DNA of 64,000 bases from Geothrix oryzae (lineage in GTDB: Bacteria > Acidobacteriota > Holophagae > Holophagales > Holophagaceae), in assembly GCF_030295385.1 (NCBI RefSeq), contig NZ_AP027079.1, positions 2,046,001-2,110,000 of the forward strand. The letters run 5' to 3'. A program made the translations under genes and the position numbers. The stretch's first letter is position 1; each line of letters opens with the position of its first letter. The notes under the pieces are model-generated. The model ran no database searches. It saw only the letters and a list, made by a program, of their open reading frames with translations, and was not told the DNA's origin. Shown here in pieces: positions 1 to 7,857 of the stretch.

Positions 1-324
1 GATGACGAAACGGCCCTGGGCATCCGGCTCCACTTCGCTGCCGAAGTAGGCGGTGGTCTCGAGGAACTTGCGCTTGGCGGGGCTGGTGGACGGCAGGGCG
101 GCCAGCCGCGCCTCGATGGCCTCCCAGACCGGCAGGGGATAGAGGCGGGCGGAGCGGCCGTCCAGCGAAGTCAGGTAGTGCCGCAGGGCGGAAACGCCCT
201 CGCGCAGACCCCGGCCCCCTTCGCCCTGAGCGAAGGTTTCCAGCTCGGCCTTGAAGGAGGAGGGGAGCTTCAGACGGCCCTTCTCATCCACCGTGGCCGG
301 TGAGTTTCCGCGAAGTCGCAGCAC
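1..324 (-). CDS. mraZ: MraZ transcriptional regulator (3' part outside window)
   Basis: MraZ is the DNA-binding regulator that heads the division and cell-wall (dcw) cluster and represses its own operon. Only the first 108 codons are present; the frame is open at base 1. The first AbrB-like half shows VDEKGRLKLPSSF, followed by the family signature LTSLDGRSARLYPLPVWE, and the second half begins with DAQGRFVI at the window edge. The GTG start at 324 is chosen because AAAGG lies about 8 bases upstream and the next residues match the family N-terminus. The rest of the dcw cluster should continue beyond base 1. Five regularly spaced boxes upstream are its likely operator. Confidence 0.93.
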   Translation of the reverse strand, partial: MLRLRGNSPATVDEKGRLKLPSSFKAELETFAQGEGGRGLREGVSALRHYLTSLDGRSARLYPLPVWEAIEARLAALPSTSPAKRKFLETTAYFGSEVEPDAQGRFVI

Positions 325-378
325 CGGTATCGCCTTTCAACCAGCTACCCAGGAGAGGCCGATGGATGCGAAGCGAGA

Positions 379-422
379 CCACTTTGATCCACTTCAGACC
401 ACTTTTCTCCACTGAGAGCCAC
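379..422 (-). promoter_or_regulatory. MraZ operator: five GTGG boxes at 10-bp spacing
   Basis: CCAC on the plus strand (GTGG on the mraZ strand) occurs at 379-382, 389-392, 399-402, 409-412 and 419-422, a strict 10-bp period. Most copies read AAGTGG or CAGTGG. MraZ is an oligomeric ring known in other bacteria to bind direct repeats with 10-bp period upstream of its own gene (TGGGA-N5 type in E. coli, AAAGTG type in mollicutes). Position 55-98 bases upstream of the mraZ start and periodicity both fit. The function is inference from family knowledge. Confidence 0.85.
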
Positions 423-458
423 CTCAAAGTCTAGAAAGACCCGGGATTGCAACAAGCG

Positions 459-499
459 GAAATAAAAACGAAAAAGACACGCAAACGCGTGCCTTTTTC
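459..499 (-). terminator. Intrinsic terminator after the HIT gene
   Basis: Arms at 470-482 and 487-499 form a 13-bp stem with a 4-base loop; the single plus-strand mismatch (A-C) becomes a G-U pair in minus-strand RNA. The stem ends in CUUUUUC and is followed by a U-rich stretch (469-459). It lies 28 bases past the HIT stop codon and separates that gene from mraZ. Confidence 0.85.
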
Positions 500-527
500 G
501 CTAAATGAAAGGATTTTCGACGACTGG

Positions 528-887
528 CTACTGGCAGAGCTTCCCGCCGAGGGGCTTTCCCCCCAGCAGGTGGAAGTGAAGGTGGAAGACGGTCTGGCCC
601 GCATCGGGGCCGCAATTGCTCAGCAGGCGCCACCCGCCGGTCATGACGCCGTGGTCCCTCGCCAGCTGCGCGGAGAGCTGGAGGATCCGGCCCGACAGGG
701 CGGCCACCTCGGGGGTCAGGTCGCCCAGCCCTTCGCAATGCGCCTTCGGAATGATGAGCAGATGGACGGGCGCCTGGGGGAAGATGTCCTTGAAGGCGAG
801 CAGCTCATCGTCTTCATACACCAGGGCGGCGGGGATCTCCTTCCGCACGATCTTGCAGAACAGGCACTCGCTCGCAGGGGCGCTCAT
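528..887 (-). CDS. HIT family nucleotide hydrolase (HinT-like)
   Basis: This 119-residue cytoplasmic protein belongs to the histidine triad superfamily, whose members hydrolyse AMP-linked phosphoramidates and related nucleotides. The active-site triad HLHFHLL lies near residues 102-108 (His102, 104 and 106). Cys8 and Cys11 (CLFCK) match the N-terminal zinc-binding pair found in many HinT proteins. The ATG at 887 is preceded by GGGAGGT at good spacing. Length is normal. It is divergent from trmL with only 12 bases between the two start codons, and is followed by its own terminator. The physiological substrate cannot be told from sequence. Confidence 0.93.
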   Translation of the reverse strand: MSAPASECLFCKIVRKEIPAALVYEDDELLAFKDIFPQAPVHLLIIPKAHCEGLGDLTPEVAALSGRILQLSAQLARDHGVMTGGWRLLSNCGPDAGQTVFHLHFHLLGGKPLGGKLCQ

Positions 888-899
888 CCGGGACCTCCC

Positions 900-1355
900 A
901 TGTTCCACATCATCTTGCATCAGCCCGAGATTCCGCAGAATACCGGAAGCATCGGCCGCCTCTGCGTGAACAACGGCGTGAAGCTGCACCTGATCCACCC
1001 GCTGGGCTTCGACACCAGCGACTACTACCTGCGCCGGGCGGGCCTGGACTACTGGGAGAAGCTGGATCCCACCCACTACGCCGACTGGAATGACTTCCTG
1101 GCCCGGAACCCCGCCAAGCGCCTGTGGTTCTTCACCACCAAGGGCGCCCGCCGGCACACCCAGGTGCCCTGGGCCTATGGCGACGGGCTCGTCTTCGGCC
1201 AGGAGACCGTGGGGCTGCCCGAGGACCTGCTCGCGGCCCACAAGGACTCGCTGCTGCGGATCCCGATGCTGGGCGACCACCACCGCAGCTTGAACCTGGC
1301 CCAAGCCGCGGCCATTGGCCTTTACGAAGCCCTGCGGCAGACTGAGGGTTGGTAA
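900..1355 (+). CDS. trmL: tRNA (cytidine/uridine-34-2'-O)-methyltransferase TrmL
   Basis: A small SPOUT-class methyltransferase of 151 residues that 2'-O-methylates the wobble base of tRNA-Leu species. The N-terminal signature [14 protein letters not shown] and the C-terminal knot sequence around [17 protein letters not shown] are typical of the trefoil-knot SAM site; GQETVGLP is the middle motif. The ATG at 900 is fixed by the family N-terminus ([13 protein letters not shown]). No strong Shine-Dalgarno is visible because the upstream bases belong to the divergent HIT gene. The next gene starts 15 bases after the stop. Confidence 0.92.
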   Translation: MFHIILHQPEIPQNTGSIGRLCVNNGVKLHLIHPLGFDTSDYYLRRAGLDYWEKLDPTHYADWNDFLARNPAKRLWFFTTKGARRHTQVPWAYGDGLVFGQETVGLPEDLLAAHKDSLLRIPMLGDHHRSLNLAQAAAIGLYEALRQTEGW

Positions 1356-1369
1356 TCTCCGGAGCCCCC

Positions 1370-1768
1370 ATGAACCCAGCGCCGATCCGCGTCGTCATCG
1401 CCAAGCCCGGCCTCGACGGGCATGACCGCGGCGCCAAGGTGGTGGCGCGCGCCCTGCGGGATGCGGGCATGGAGGTGATCTACACCGGCCTGCGACAGAC
1501 GCCGCAGCAGATCGCCGCCGCCGTGGTGCAGGAGGATGCCCGCGTGCTCGGCATGAGCATCCTCAGCGGCGCCCACAACCAGATCTTCCCCGAGGTGCTG
1601 CGCCTGCTGAGGGAGCAGGGCGCGGACGATGTGCTGGTCTTCGCCGGCGGCATCATCCCCGACGAGGACATCCCCGCCCTCAAGGCCCAGGGCATCCGCG
1701 AGATCTTCCAGCCCGGCACGAACACCGACGACATCGTGGCCTTCATCCGGCGCGAGATCCCGAACTGA
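1370..1768 (+). CDS. Cobalamin-binding domain protein (methylmalonyl-CoA mutase C-terminal type)
   Basis: A stand-alone B12-binding Rossmann domain of 132 residues, equivalent to the C-terminal domain or small subunit of acyl-CoA mutases. The cobalamin motif DxHxxG is present as DGHDRG at residues 16-21, and GMSILSGAH and [11 protein letters not shown] match the later conserved strands and loops. The start at 1370 has GGAG 6 bases upstream; an in-frame codon at 1349 is less likely. Its stop overlaps the radA start (TGATG), so the two are translationally coupled. No catalytic large subunit lies in this window, so the partner mutase must be elsewhere. Confidence 0.88.
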   Translation: MNPAPIRVVIAKPGLDGHDRGAKVVARALRDAGMEVIYTGLRQTPQQIAAAVVQEDARVLGMSILSGAHNQIFPEVLRLLREQGADDVLVFAGGIIPDEDIPALKAQGIREIFQPGTNTDDIVAFIRREIPN

Positions 1769-3132
1769 TGGCGAAGACCAGCCCCCTCTTCGAGTGCACG
1801 GCCTGCGGCGCCCGCCATCCCAAGGCTCTGGGCAAGTGCACGGGCTGCGGCGCCTGGGACACCGTCCAGGAGATCCGCGGCGCCCTGAAGCGCGACCTCC
1901 AGCGGGCCGGGTCCGCCTACGCGCAGAGCCATTATGCGGGCCCCATCGCCCTTCCCGATGTGGAGGTGACGGACGCCCAGCGCAGCCCCACCGGCATCGC
2001 GGAGCTGGATCGCGTGCTGGGCGGCGGCGTGGTGCCGGGCATGGTGGCCCTGCTGGGCGGTGAGCCGGGCATCGGCAAGTCCACCCTGCTGCTGCAGTGG
2101 GCGGCCACGACGGAAGGCACGGTCCTCTACGCCAGCGGCGAGGAAAGCGAGCGCCAGATCAAGCTGCGGGCCCAGCGTCTCGGCGCGGAGAACCCGGGCA
2201 TCCACCTGCTGGCCGAAACGGATGTCCGCCGCATCCTCGAGGAAGCCGAGCGCATGAAGCCGGATCTGCTCCTGGTGGACAGCATCCAGACCCTCTTCGA
2301 TCCCGACTTCGAGAGCAGCGCCGGCAGCGTGAGCCAGGTGCGCGGCTGCGCGGCCATGCTCACCCGCTGGGCCAAGACCACGGGTACGCCCCTGGTGCTG
2401 GTGGGCCATGTCACCAAGGACGGCAGCCTCGCCGGACCCAAGGTGCTGGAACACCTGGTGGACACGGTTCTGGCCTTCGAAGGCGACCGGCACCACCACC
2501 ACCGCCTGCTGCGGGCCCTCAAGAACCGCTTCGGCGCGGCCTTCGAGCTGGGCGTGTTCGCCATGACGGAGAAAGGCCTGGTGGCCGCCGAGGGCAATCC
2601 CTTCTTCCTGGACGCCGAGCCCCGGCCCGGCTGCGCCGCCACGGTGGTGCTCAGCGGCACCCGGCCCATGGTGGTGGAGATCCAGGCCCTCGTGGCCGCC
2701 GCGGGCCTGGGCATCCCCCGCCGCACGGCCCTGGGCATCGATGGCCAGCGGCTGGCCATGCTCTGCGCCGTGGCCGAACGCCGGGGCGGCGTACAGCTCC
2801 ACGACCGGGACATCTATGTGAATGTGGCCGGCGGCCTGGAGATCGAGGACCCGGCCGCGGACCTCGCCGTCATCGCCGCCCTCTGCAGCAGCGCCGGCGG
2901 CCGCCTCCTGGCCGAGAAATGCCTCTTCATGGGCGAGGTCGGTCTGACCGGAGAAGTCCGCCCGGTGGCCCAGCTTCCCCTGCGCCTGCAGGAGGGCGCG
3001 CGCCTGGGCTTCAGCTGCGCCGCCGTGCCCCGCCTGGGCCTGGAGGGCAAGAGCCCCCTCGACCTCTTCCCCGAAACCAGCGTGGAGCGCCTGCGGGGCA
3101 AGGCCTGGCTGAAGGGCATCGTGGAGGAGTAG
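1768..3132 (+). CDS. radA: DNA repair protein RadA/Sms
   Basis: RadA is a RecA-like ATPase that drives branch migration and processing of recombination intermediates. The 454-residue protein has the N-terminal zinc finger (Cys10, 13, 24, 27), Walker A GEPGIGKST at 98-106, the diagnostic KNRFG motif near residue 252, and a C-terminal Lon-protease-like domain (around 290-450, with GEVGLTGEVR). Length and motif order are normal. It is coupled to the upstream B12-binding gene by a one-base overlap. Confidence 0.96.
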   Translation: MAKTSPLFECTACGARHPKALGKCTGCGAWDTVQEIRGALKRDLQRAGSAYAQSHYAGPIALPDVEVTDAQRSPTGIAELDRVLGGGVVPGMVALLGGEPGIGKSTLLLQWAATTEGTVLYASGEESERQIKLRAQRLGAENPGIHLLAETDVRRILEEAERMKPDLLLVDSIQTLFDPDFESSAGSVSQVRGCAAMLTRWAKTTGTPLVLVGHVTKDGSLAGPKVLEHLVDTVLAFEGDRHHHHRLLRALKNRFGAAFELGVFAMTEKGLVAAEGNPFFLDAEPRPGCAATVVLSGTRPMVVEIQALVAAAGLGIPRRTALGIDGQRLAMLCAVAERRGGVQLHDRDIYVNVAGGLEIEDPAADLAVIAALCSSAGGRLLAEKCLFMGEVGLTGEVRPVAQLPLRLQEGARLGFSCAAVPRLGLEGKSPLDLFPETSVERLRGKAWLKGIVEE

Positions 3133-3192
3133 CGGGCAGGCCGCTGGAAATCCCCAGGTGGCTCTGCCCCCCATCCGACCTATGCTCGACCC

Positions 3193-4176
3193 ATGACCTG
3201 GAAGCCCGCTCCCCGGCCCGGCGTGGATCCCCTCGCCCTGCCCCTCGACCCGCTCCAGGGCTACCTGCTGTCGCGGCTGGACGGGACTCTGGATGTCCCG
3301 ACCCTCGCGCACCTCATGAACCTGGAGCGGCATCAGGTGGCTGGGATGCTGGAGACCCTGGTGGCCCTGGGTGCCGTGACCCCGGCCAGGCCCCCGGGCC
3401 CAGCGGCGGCCTCCCCATCGGCGCCGTCCCCCGCGCCGATGGACTCCGGCCCGGAGGACGCAGAAGCCGGGGAGGACGCACCACACGCCAAGGCCCGGGC
3501 CGCCACCCACCGGGCCCTCTTCGAGCAGCGGCTGCACGCCCGGTCCGTGGAGGAACGGGTCGCCCTGGCGCGGGGGGCGGCGGAGCCCGAGCTGAGCGCC
3601 TACTGCTTCGACCCCACCGCCGAAGTCGTCCGTGCCGTGCTGGACAATCCCCAGGTGGGCGGCCTCCACGCACGCCTCATCGCGGCCCACCACCGCACGG
3701 CAGCGGGCCTGGAGGCCCTGGGCGGACGCACCGCCTTCACGAATGATGGCGGCGTGCGCCGGGCGCTACTGCAGAATCCCCTGCTGCCGATCGGCCTCTA
3801 CCGGCGTCTCTGGTCCCCCCGGCGGCTGCTGGAGCAGTACCTCGTGGCGACCTCCCGCGATTCGCCCGAACAGGTCCGCGCCATGGCCCGGGAGCTGCTG
3901 CGCGCGAGCTTCAACCAGCGCACGGGCGAGGAGCGAGCCGAGCTCATCCTCACCACGGAGGGCCGCTGCCTCGCGAGCCTGGTGGGCCTCACCATCGACG
4001 GTCACACGACGGCCCTCCTCTGCCGCCGCACCTATGTCTCCACCCTGCTCATCCAGAACATCGCCCGCTGGAGCGCCGCGCCGCCCCCGCTCATCGCCCA
4101 CCTCCGCCGCCAGGATGCCGTGAAGCGCAACGCGGCCCTGCGGCAGCTGCTGGAACGGCATCCCAACGCCAGCTGA
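3193..4176 (+). CDS. Hypothetical protein, predicted N-terminal winged-helix region
   Basis: I do not recognise this 327-residue protein. Residues 1-60 (PLQGYLLSRLDGTLDVPTLA, then a second helix pair and an ETLVALGAV strand) look like a small winged-helix or FrzS/DUF4388-companion type domain. A Pro/Ala/Glu-rich linker follows at about 63-100. The remainder is alpha-helical with repeated L-R-R patterns resembling HEAT-like repeats. There is no signal peptide or membrane segment, so it is cytoplasmic. No clear Shine-Dalgarno precedes the ATG. It ends 7 bases from the convergent membrane-protein gene. Confidence 0.7.
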   Translation: MTWKPAPRPGVDPLALPLDPLQGYLLSRLDGTLDVPTLAHLMNLERHQVAGMLETLVALGAVTPARPPGPAAASPSAPSPAPMDSGPEDAEAGEDAPHAKARAATHRALFEQRLHARSVEERVALARGAAEPELSAYCFDPTAEVVRAVLDNPQVGGLHARLIAAHHRTAAGLEALGGRTAFTNDGGVRRALLQNPLLPIGLYRRLWSPRRLLEQYLVATSRDSPEQVRAMARELLRASFNQRTGEERAELILTTEGRCLASLVGLTIDGHTTALLCRRTYVSTLLIQNIARWSAAPPPLIAHLRRQDAVKRNAALRQLLERHPNAS

Positions 4177-4183
4177 GCGGAGG

Positions 4184-4897
4184 CTAGCGCGTCAGCCAGG
4201 TGGCGAAGGTCATCCAGGCCCCGGTACCGGCCAGGGCCAGGCGCAGCCAATGCGACAGGATGACGAAGAGCCCGCCCCAGAGGAAGGCCGGGTGCAGGCG
4301 GCCGGTGCGCAGCCGGTCGTAGGCCGCGCAGCCGATCACCGCCAGATCCGTCAGGCCGAAGTAGGCCAAGGGCCCGGCTTTGGCGATGGCGTCAAGCGGG
4401 ATGCGTGCAATGGCCGCCGCAAGGATGCCCACGCAGGAGAGCAGCATGAGCCGCTTGTGGAAATCCCCCCGGGCCCGGAGCCCGAGCCCCGCACCCACCA
4501 GGCTCCCAAAGACCACCATGTCCCCCAGGGGCACCACCAGGAAGATCAGCGGGGGCGGCCCGGGAGATCGCCCCAGGCGCGCCGCGGTGATGGCCGTGAC
4601 CGTGCCGAGCACCAGCACCGCAGCAGCGAGGAACGCGCCGAGCAGGCCGAGCTGCCGATGCAGGTCCAGCCGACGATTGGCCACCAGCCGCACCTGGACC
4701 AGGAACAGCCCGAACCAGAGGCTCATCACCAGCCCGTGCAGGTGCAGCAGGGGGGACAGGGTGGGCGTACCGAAGACCGCTTTGAGATAGTAGGTCTTCG
4801 CGAAGCCCAGGAGCACGATGGCCGCCACGGCCCAGGCCCCGACGGTATAGAGACGATGGTGGGGGGTGAGCGCGATTGAACGCGAGTCGAGAGCCAT
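4184..4897 (-). CDS. Multi-pass membrane protein of unknown function
   Basis: A 237-residue integral membrane protein with about six to seven predicted hydrophobic segments. Visible features are an HLHGLVMSLWFGLFLVQ segment, RRLDLHRQLG between helices, and DFHKRLMLL later. His-containing helix ends of this kind occur in uncharacterised inner-membrane families that may bind haem, but that is speculation. The ATG at 4897 has GGAGGA 8 bases upstream, so the in-frame extension to 4987 is rejected. The upstream region holds a TTGACA -35 box overlapped by a palindrome, suggesting repression by a dimeric regulator. Confidence 0.75.
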   Translation of the reverse strand: MALDSRSIALTPHHRLYTVGAWAVAAIVLLGFAKTYYLKAVFGTPTLSPLLHLHGLVMSLWFGLFLVQVRLVANRRLDLHRQLGLLGAFLAAAVLVLGTVTAITAARLGRSPGPPPLIFLVVPLGDMVVFGSLVGAGLGLRARGDFHKRLMLLSCVGILAAAIARIPLDAIAKAGPLAYFGLTDLAVIGCAAYDRLRTGRLHPAFLWGGLFVILSHWLRLALAGTGAWMTFATWLTR

Positions 4898-4979
4898 GCC
4901 CGTCCTCCGGAGTGGGATCCAAGGTCCAAGTCTGTGCTGGAGCGATGTCTCTACATTAGGCTTATGAGACGCAAGATCA

Positions 4980-4998
4980 ATTGTCAATAATCGACAAT
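4980..4998. promoter_or_regulatory. Palindromic operator over a -35 box
   Basis: ATTGTC-N7-GACAAT is a perfect 6-bp-arm inverted repeat in an A/T-rich stretch between two divergent genes. On the minus strand it contains a consensus TTGACA (4987-4982), followed 17 bases later by TAAGCC as a weak -10. A dimeric repressor bound here would block the promoter of the membrane gene at 4897. The regulator is not encoded next to it. Confidence 0.55.
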
Positions 4999-5093
4999 AT
5001 TACTGCACACACAATCAATCATGGAGGCCACCTCAGGCGGTCTCGGTTTCCCTCCCCGCTAGACTGGCGTCACGACAGGCATGGAGGCGGCGG

Positions 5094-5918
5094 ATGACCG
5101 GATCGGGTGAGCGCGACTATGTCCTCGGGACCCACCGGGAGGAGATCGAGCGGCTGGGACTCCAGCACCGGGTCTGGCGGCCACATGTCCTGGAAGGCTG
5201 GCGCCGCGCCGGGATCACCACCGGTTCGAAGGTCCTCGATGTGGGCGCGGGCCCCGGCTACGCCACGGTGGACCTGGCGGAGATCGTCGGACCGACGGGC
5301 GAAGTCCACGCCGTGGAGCGCTCCGGCAATTTCGTGCAGCACGCCCGGGAGATCTGCGCGGCCCGCGGGCTGGGCCAGGTCCGCGTCCACGAGCAGGACC
5401 TCATGGCCGGGCCGCTGAATGTGCAGGGCATGGATGCCGCCTGGTGCCGCTGGGTGGCCTCCTTCGTATCCGACCCGGCGAAGCTGGCGGCCACCGTGGC
5501 CCGGGCCCTGAGGCCCGGCGGCGTGGCCATCTTCCATGAATATCTGGACTACCGCACCTGGCGCCTGGCCCCGCCCTGCCCGCCCCTCGAGTCCTTCGTG
5601 TCGGAGGTCATGGCCAGCTGGCGGGCCTCCGGCGGCGAGCCGGATGTGGCCCTGACCCTGCCCAGCCTGCTCGAGGACGCGGGCCTCGCCGTGAAGCGCC
5701 TCGAGCCGAAGGTCTTCGTCATCCCGCCCAGCGACTTCATCTGGAAGTGGCCCTCGGCGTTCGTGGAGACCAACCTCCAGCGATTGCTGGAGCTCGGCCG
5801 GGTAGACGAGACCTGGACCCTCGCGGTGCGCGAGGCCCTGCGCCAAGCGGCGGCCGATCCCCACACCCTCATGATCACGCCCATGGTGCTGGAGATCGTG
5901 GCCGAACGGCGGAGCTAG
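5094..5918 (+). CDS. Class I SAM-dependent methyltransferase
   Basis: A 274-residue UbiE-like methyltransferase. Motif I is VLDVGAGPGYATVDLAE near residues 47-63, with the acidic end of strand 2 at HAVERS; motif post-II is DAAWCRWVASF, and motif III is ALRPGGVAIFHEY. Substrate cannot be assigned: the C-terminal half lacks features specific to quinone or sterol enzymes. The ATG at 5094 is directly preceded by GGAGGCGG. It stands alone between a divergent membrane gene and a convergent nitronate monooxygenase-like gene. Confidence 0.85.
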   Translation: MTGSGERDYVLGTHREEIERLGLQHRVWRPHVLEGWRRAGITTGSKVLDVGAGPGYATVDLAEIVGPTGEVHAVERSGNFVQHAREICAARGLGQVRVHEQDLMAGPLNVQGMDAAWCRWVASFVSDPAKLAATVARALRPGGVAIFHEYLDYRTWRLAPPCPPLESFVSEVMASWRASGGEPDVALTLPSLLEDAGLAVKRLEPKVFVIPPSDFIWKWPSAFVETNLQRLLELGRVDETWTLAVREALRQAAADPHTLMITPMVLEIVAERRS

Positions 5919-5929
5919 GCTTTGGGCCC

Positions 5930-7657
5930 TTAGACGTAGACCCGCTGCAGGCCTGGATCCTGCGTCAGCTCTTCGATGAGGTCGCGGACGCTCACCAGCT
6001 CGCGGAGCTTGGCGCCGTTGCTGCCGGTGAAGAAGAGGCCGCTCTCCTCGTCGCCGCGCATGGCGTCGGCCAGGCGGTCGGCGATGCAGTAGCCCACGGC
6101 GGCGGCGCCCTTGCCGTGGCCGCAGGGCGACAGGCAATTGCTCACGCAGCGGATCTGGGGCGCCGTGCCGGCCTCGATGCGCCGCTGCAGGGAGGTCCGC
6201 ACGCCCCGGGCGGGCAGGCCCACCGGGGACTTCATGAGGCCGATATCCTCGGCCTTGGCGCGGAGGATGACCTCCTTGAAGATCGGCGAGGCGTCGCACT
6301 CGAAGGTGCCGATGAAGCGGGTACCCATCTGCACGCCGTCCGCGCCCAGGGCAAGGAAGCGCTGGATGTCCGCGTGATCCCACACGCCGCCCGCCACCAG
6401 GATGGGGAAGTCGCCCCACTTGTCCCGCTCCTCGATGACCTCGGGCAGGATGTTCTCCAGAGTGTGGGCCGGGTCCAGGCAGCCGTCGTGGCTGAAGCCC
6501 TGGTGGCCGCCGCTTTCGGGGCCTTCCAGCACCACGGCGTCCGGCAGGCGGTTGTACTTCCGCTGCCACTGCTTGCAGATCACCTGGAGCGCCCGGCCCG
6601 AGGACACGATGGGCACCAGGGCCACATCCGCGTCGCCCACATAGCCCGGCAGGGCCAGGGGCAGGCCTGCGCCGGACACGATCATCTGGGCGCCGCCGGC
6701 GATGGAAGCCCGCACGGCGGACTCGTAGCCTTCGATGGCGCAGAGGATGTTCACGCCCACGGCGCCCCGGCCTTCGGAGCGTTCCCGGGCGGCGCGGATG
6801 ATCCATTCCAGCGCCTTGGGCGGGTTCAGCGAATCGGAACCGTCGGGGCGGCCCAGGCGCATGGTGGGGTTGGCCGAGCCGTGGTAGCCCGTGCCGATGG
6901 CCGAGACCAGGCCCACGCAGCCCTCACGGGCCACGGCGCCCGCCAGGCCCTCCCAGGAGATGCCCACGCCCATGCCGCCCTGCTGGATGGGATAGGCCAG
7001 GTCCAGGTTGCGGATGCGCAGGCGCGGCAGGGTGCAGGCGCCCTTGCGGACGAGCGCCTGGGCCATGGAATCCAGGCCGGCCATGAGCCGGGTGCGGAAG
7101 GCCGCCAGGGGCGAAGCGTCCAGCAGCGAAGGCGTGCGCGGCTGGAGGCCGATGGCGCCATCGGCCATGGCCTGCTTGGCCTCGGCCTCCGTATCGGCCA
7201 CCGCCATCACGGGGAGCCCCAGGAACCGCAGGGCCGCCACATCGCAGGCCCGGGCGAGCAGGGCGGAAGCGCCCCCGGCCTTGGCCTGGGCGCCTTCTTC
7301 GGGGCTCTGCACGGCCACCAGGCGGGGCATGTTCGCGTGCTTCAGCATGGCCAGCGAGGGCGGCAGCTCCGCCGTGTGCAGTAGGAAGGCCACGCCGGCC
7401 TCGCGGGCGGCGGCCATCACGCTGTCGGCGCTGTCCCGCAGGCCCCGGAGGTCCAGACCGATCTTGGCGCCCTCGCGCATGGAGGCCTTGAGTTCGTGCA
7501 GCCGCTCCCGGAGCTTGGCCGCATCGGGGAAGGCCTCCGTGCGGGGCAGCGCCCAGCCTCCGGCCCGCAGGAAGGCGGCCTGGAAGTCGAGGGAACCCGG
7601 CGCCTGCCAACCCTGGAGGGTGGGCAGCGTCGCCGTCTTGAAGAAGGATTCGGCCAT
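5930..7657 (-). CDS. Nitronate monooxygenase-like FMN protein with N-terminal extension
   Basis: The C-terminal ~370 residues are a nitronate monooxygenase / 2-nitropropane dioxygenase barrel: IQQGGMGVGISW at its start, AQMIVSGAGLPLALP, GPESGGHQGF (FMN phosphate region) and GADGVQMGTRF. These enzymes are FMN-dependent oxygenases or relatives acting on nitronates or enoyl substrates. At 575 residues it is much longer than the usual 320-380. The first ~190 residues (for example RLVAVQSPEEGAQAKAGGASALLA and LPVMAVADTEAEAKQAMADGAIGL) resemble half of the same barrel and may be a degenerate duplication. ATG at 7657 has GGAG upstream. The only ACGT tetramer noticed in the window lies in its last codons. 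Confidence 0.85.
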   Translation of the reverse strand: MAESFFKTATLPTLQGWQAPGSLDFQAAFLRAGGWALPRTEAFPDAAKLRERLHELKASMREGAKIGLDLRGLRDSADSVMAAAREAGVAFLLHTAELPPSLAMLKHANMPRLVAVQSPEEGAQAKAGGASALLARACDVAALRFLGLPVMAVADTEAEAKQAMADGAIGLQPRTPSLLDASPLAAFRTRLMAGLDSMAQALVRKGACTLPRLRIRNLDLAYPIQQGGMGVGISWEGLAGAVAREGCVGLVSAIGTGYHGSANPTMRLGRPDGSDSLNPPKALEWIIRAARERSEGRGAVGVNILCAIEGYESAVRASIAGGAQMIVSGAGLPLALPGYVGDADVALVPIVSSGRALQVICKQWQRKYNRLPDAVVLEGPESGGHQGFSHDGCLDPAHTLENILPEVIEERDKWGDFPILVAGGVWDHADIQRFLALGADGVQMGTRFIGTFECDASPIFKEVILRAKAEDIGLMKSPVGLPARGVRTSLQRRIEAGTAPQIRCVSNCLSPCGHGKGAAAVGYCIADRLADAMRGDEESGLFFTGSNGAKLRELVSVRDLIEELTQDPGLQRVYV

Positions 7658-7701
7658 TACGGGCTCCGGGATCGCGGAAATGGCTTACCGCAACAAGCAT
7701 T

Positions 7702-7745
7702 CTGGGGCCAAAACCCTGTGACGGCGTTCAAGGTTTTGACCCCAG
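7702..7745. repeat. Imperfect inverted repeat between ilvC and the monooxygenase gene
   Basis: CTGGGGCCAAAACC (7702-7715) and GGTTTTGACCCCAG (7732-7745) are inverted 14-base arms with one mismatch and a 16-base spacer. There is no U-tract in either direction, so this is not a standard terminator. A second perfect 8-bp inverted repeat, CCGAAGGT / ACCTTCGG, lies at 7795-7802 and 7824-7831. Both fall downstream of ilvC and may form the 3' end of the ilv transcript or be an interspersed repeat. Confidence 0.5.
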
Positions 7746-7857
7746 GTCAGGCCATCCCGGGTCGGACCTCCTGAAGCCGTGCAAGCCGCTGGCCCCGAAG
7801 GTAAAAAACAGTGACCCAAAAGAACCTTCGGTTGATCTTCCGCGATGCGGCGAAACC

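Noticed and set aside
1480-3693. Long minus-strand open frame of 737 codons opposite radA
   Set aside because: It is a G+C-driven shadow frame; radA on the plus strand has all family motifs, while this frame is low-complexity Gly/His/Ala/Gln.
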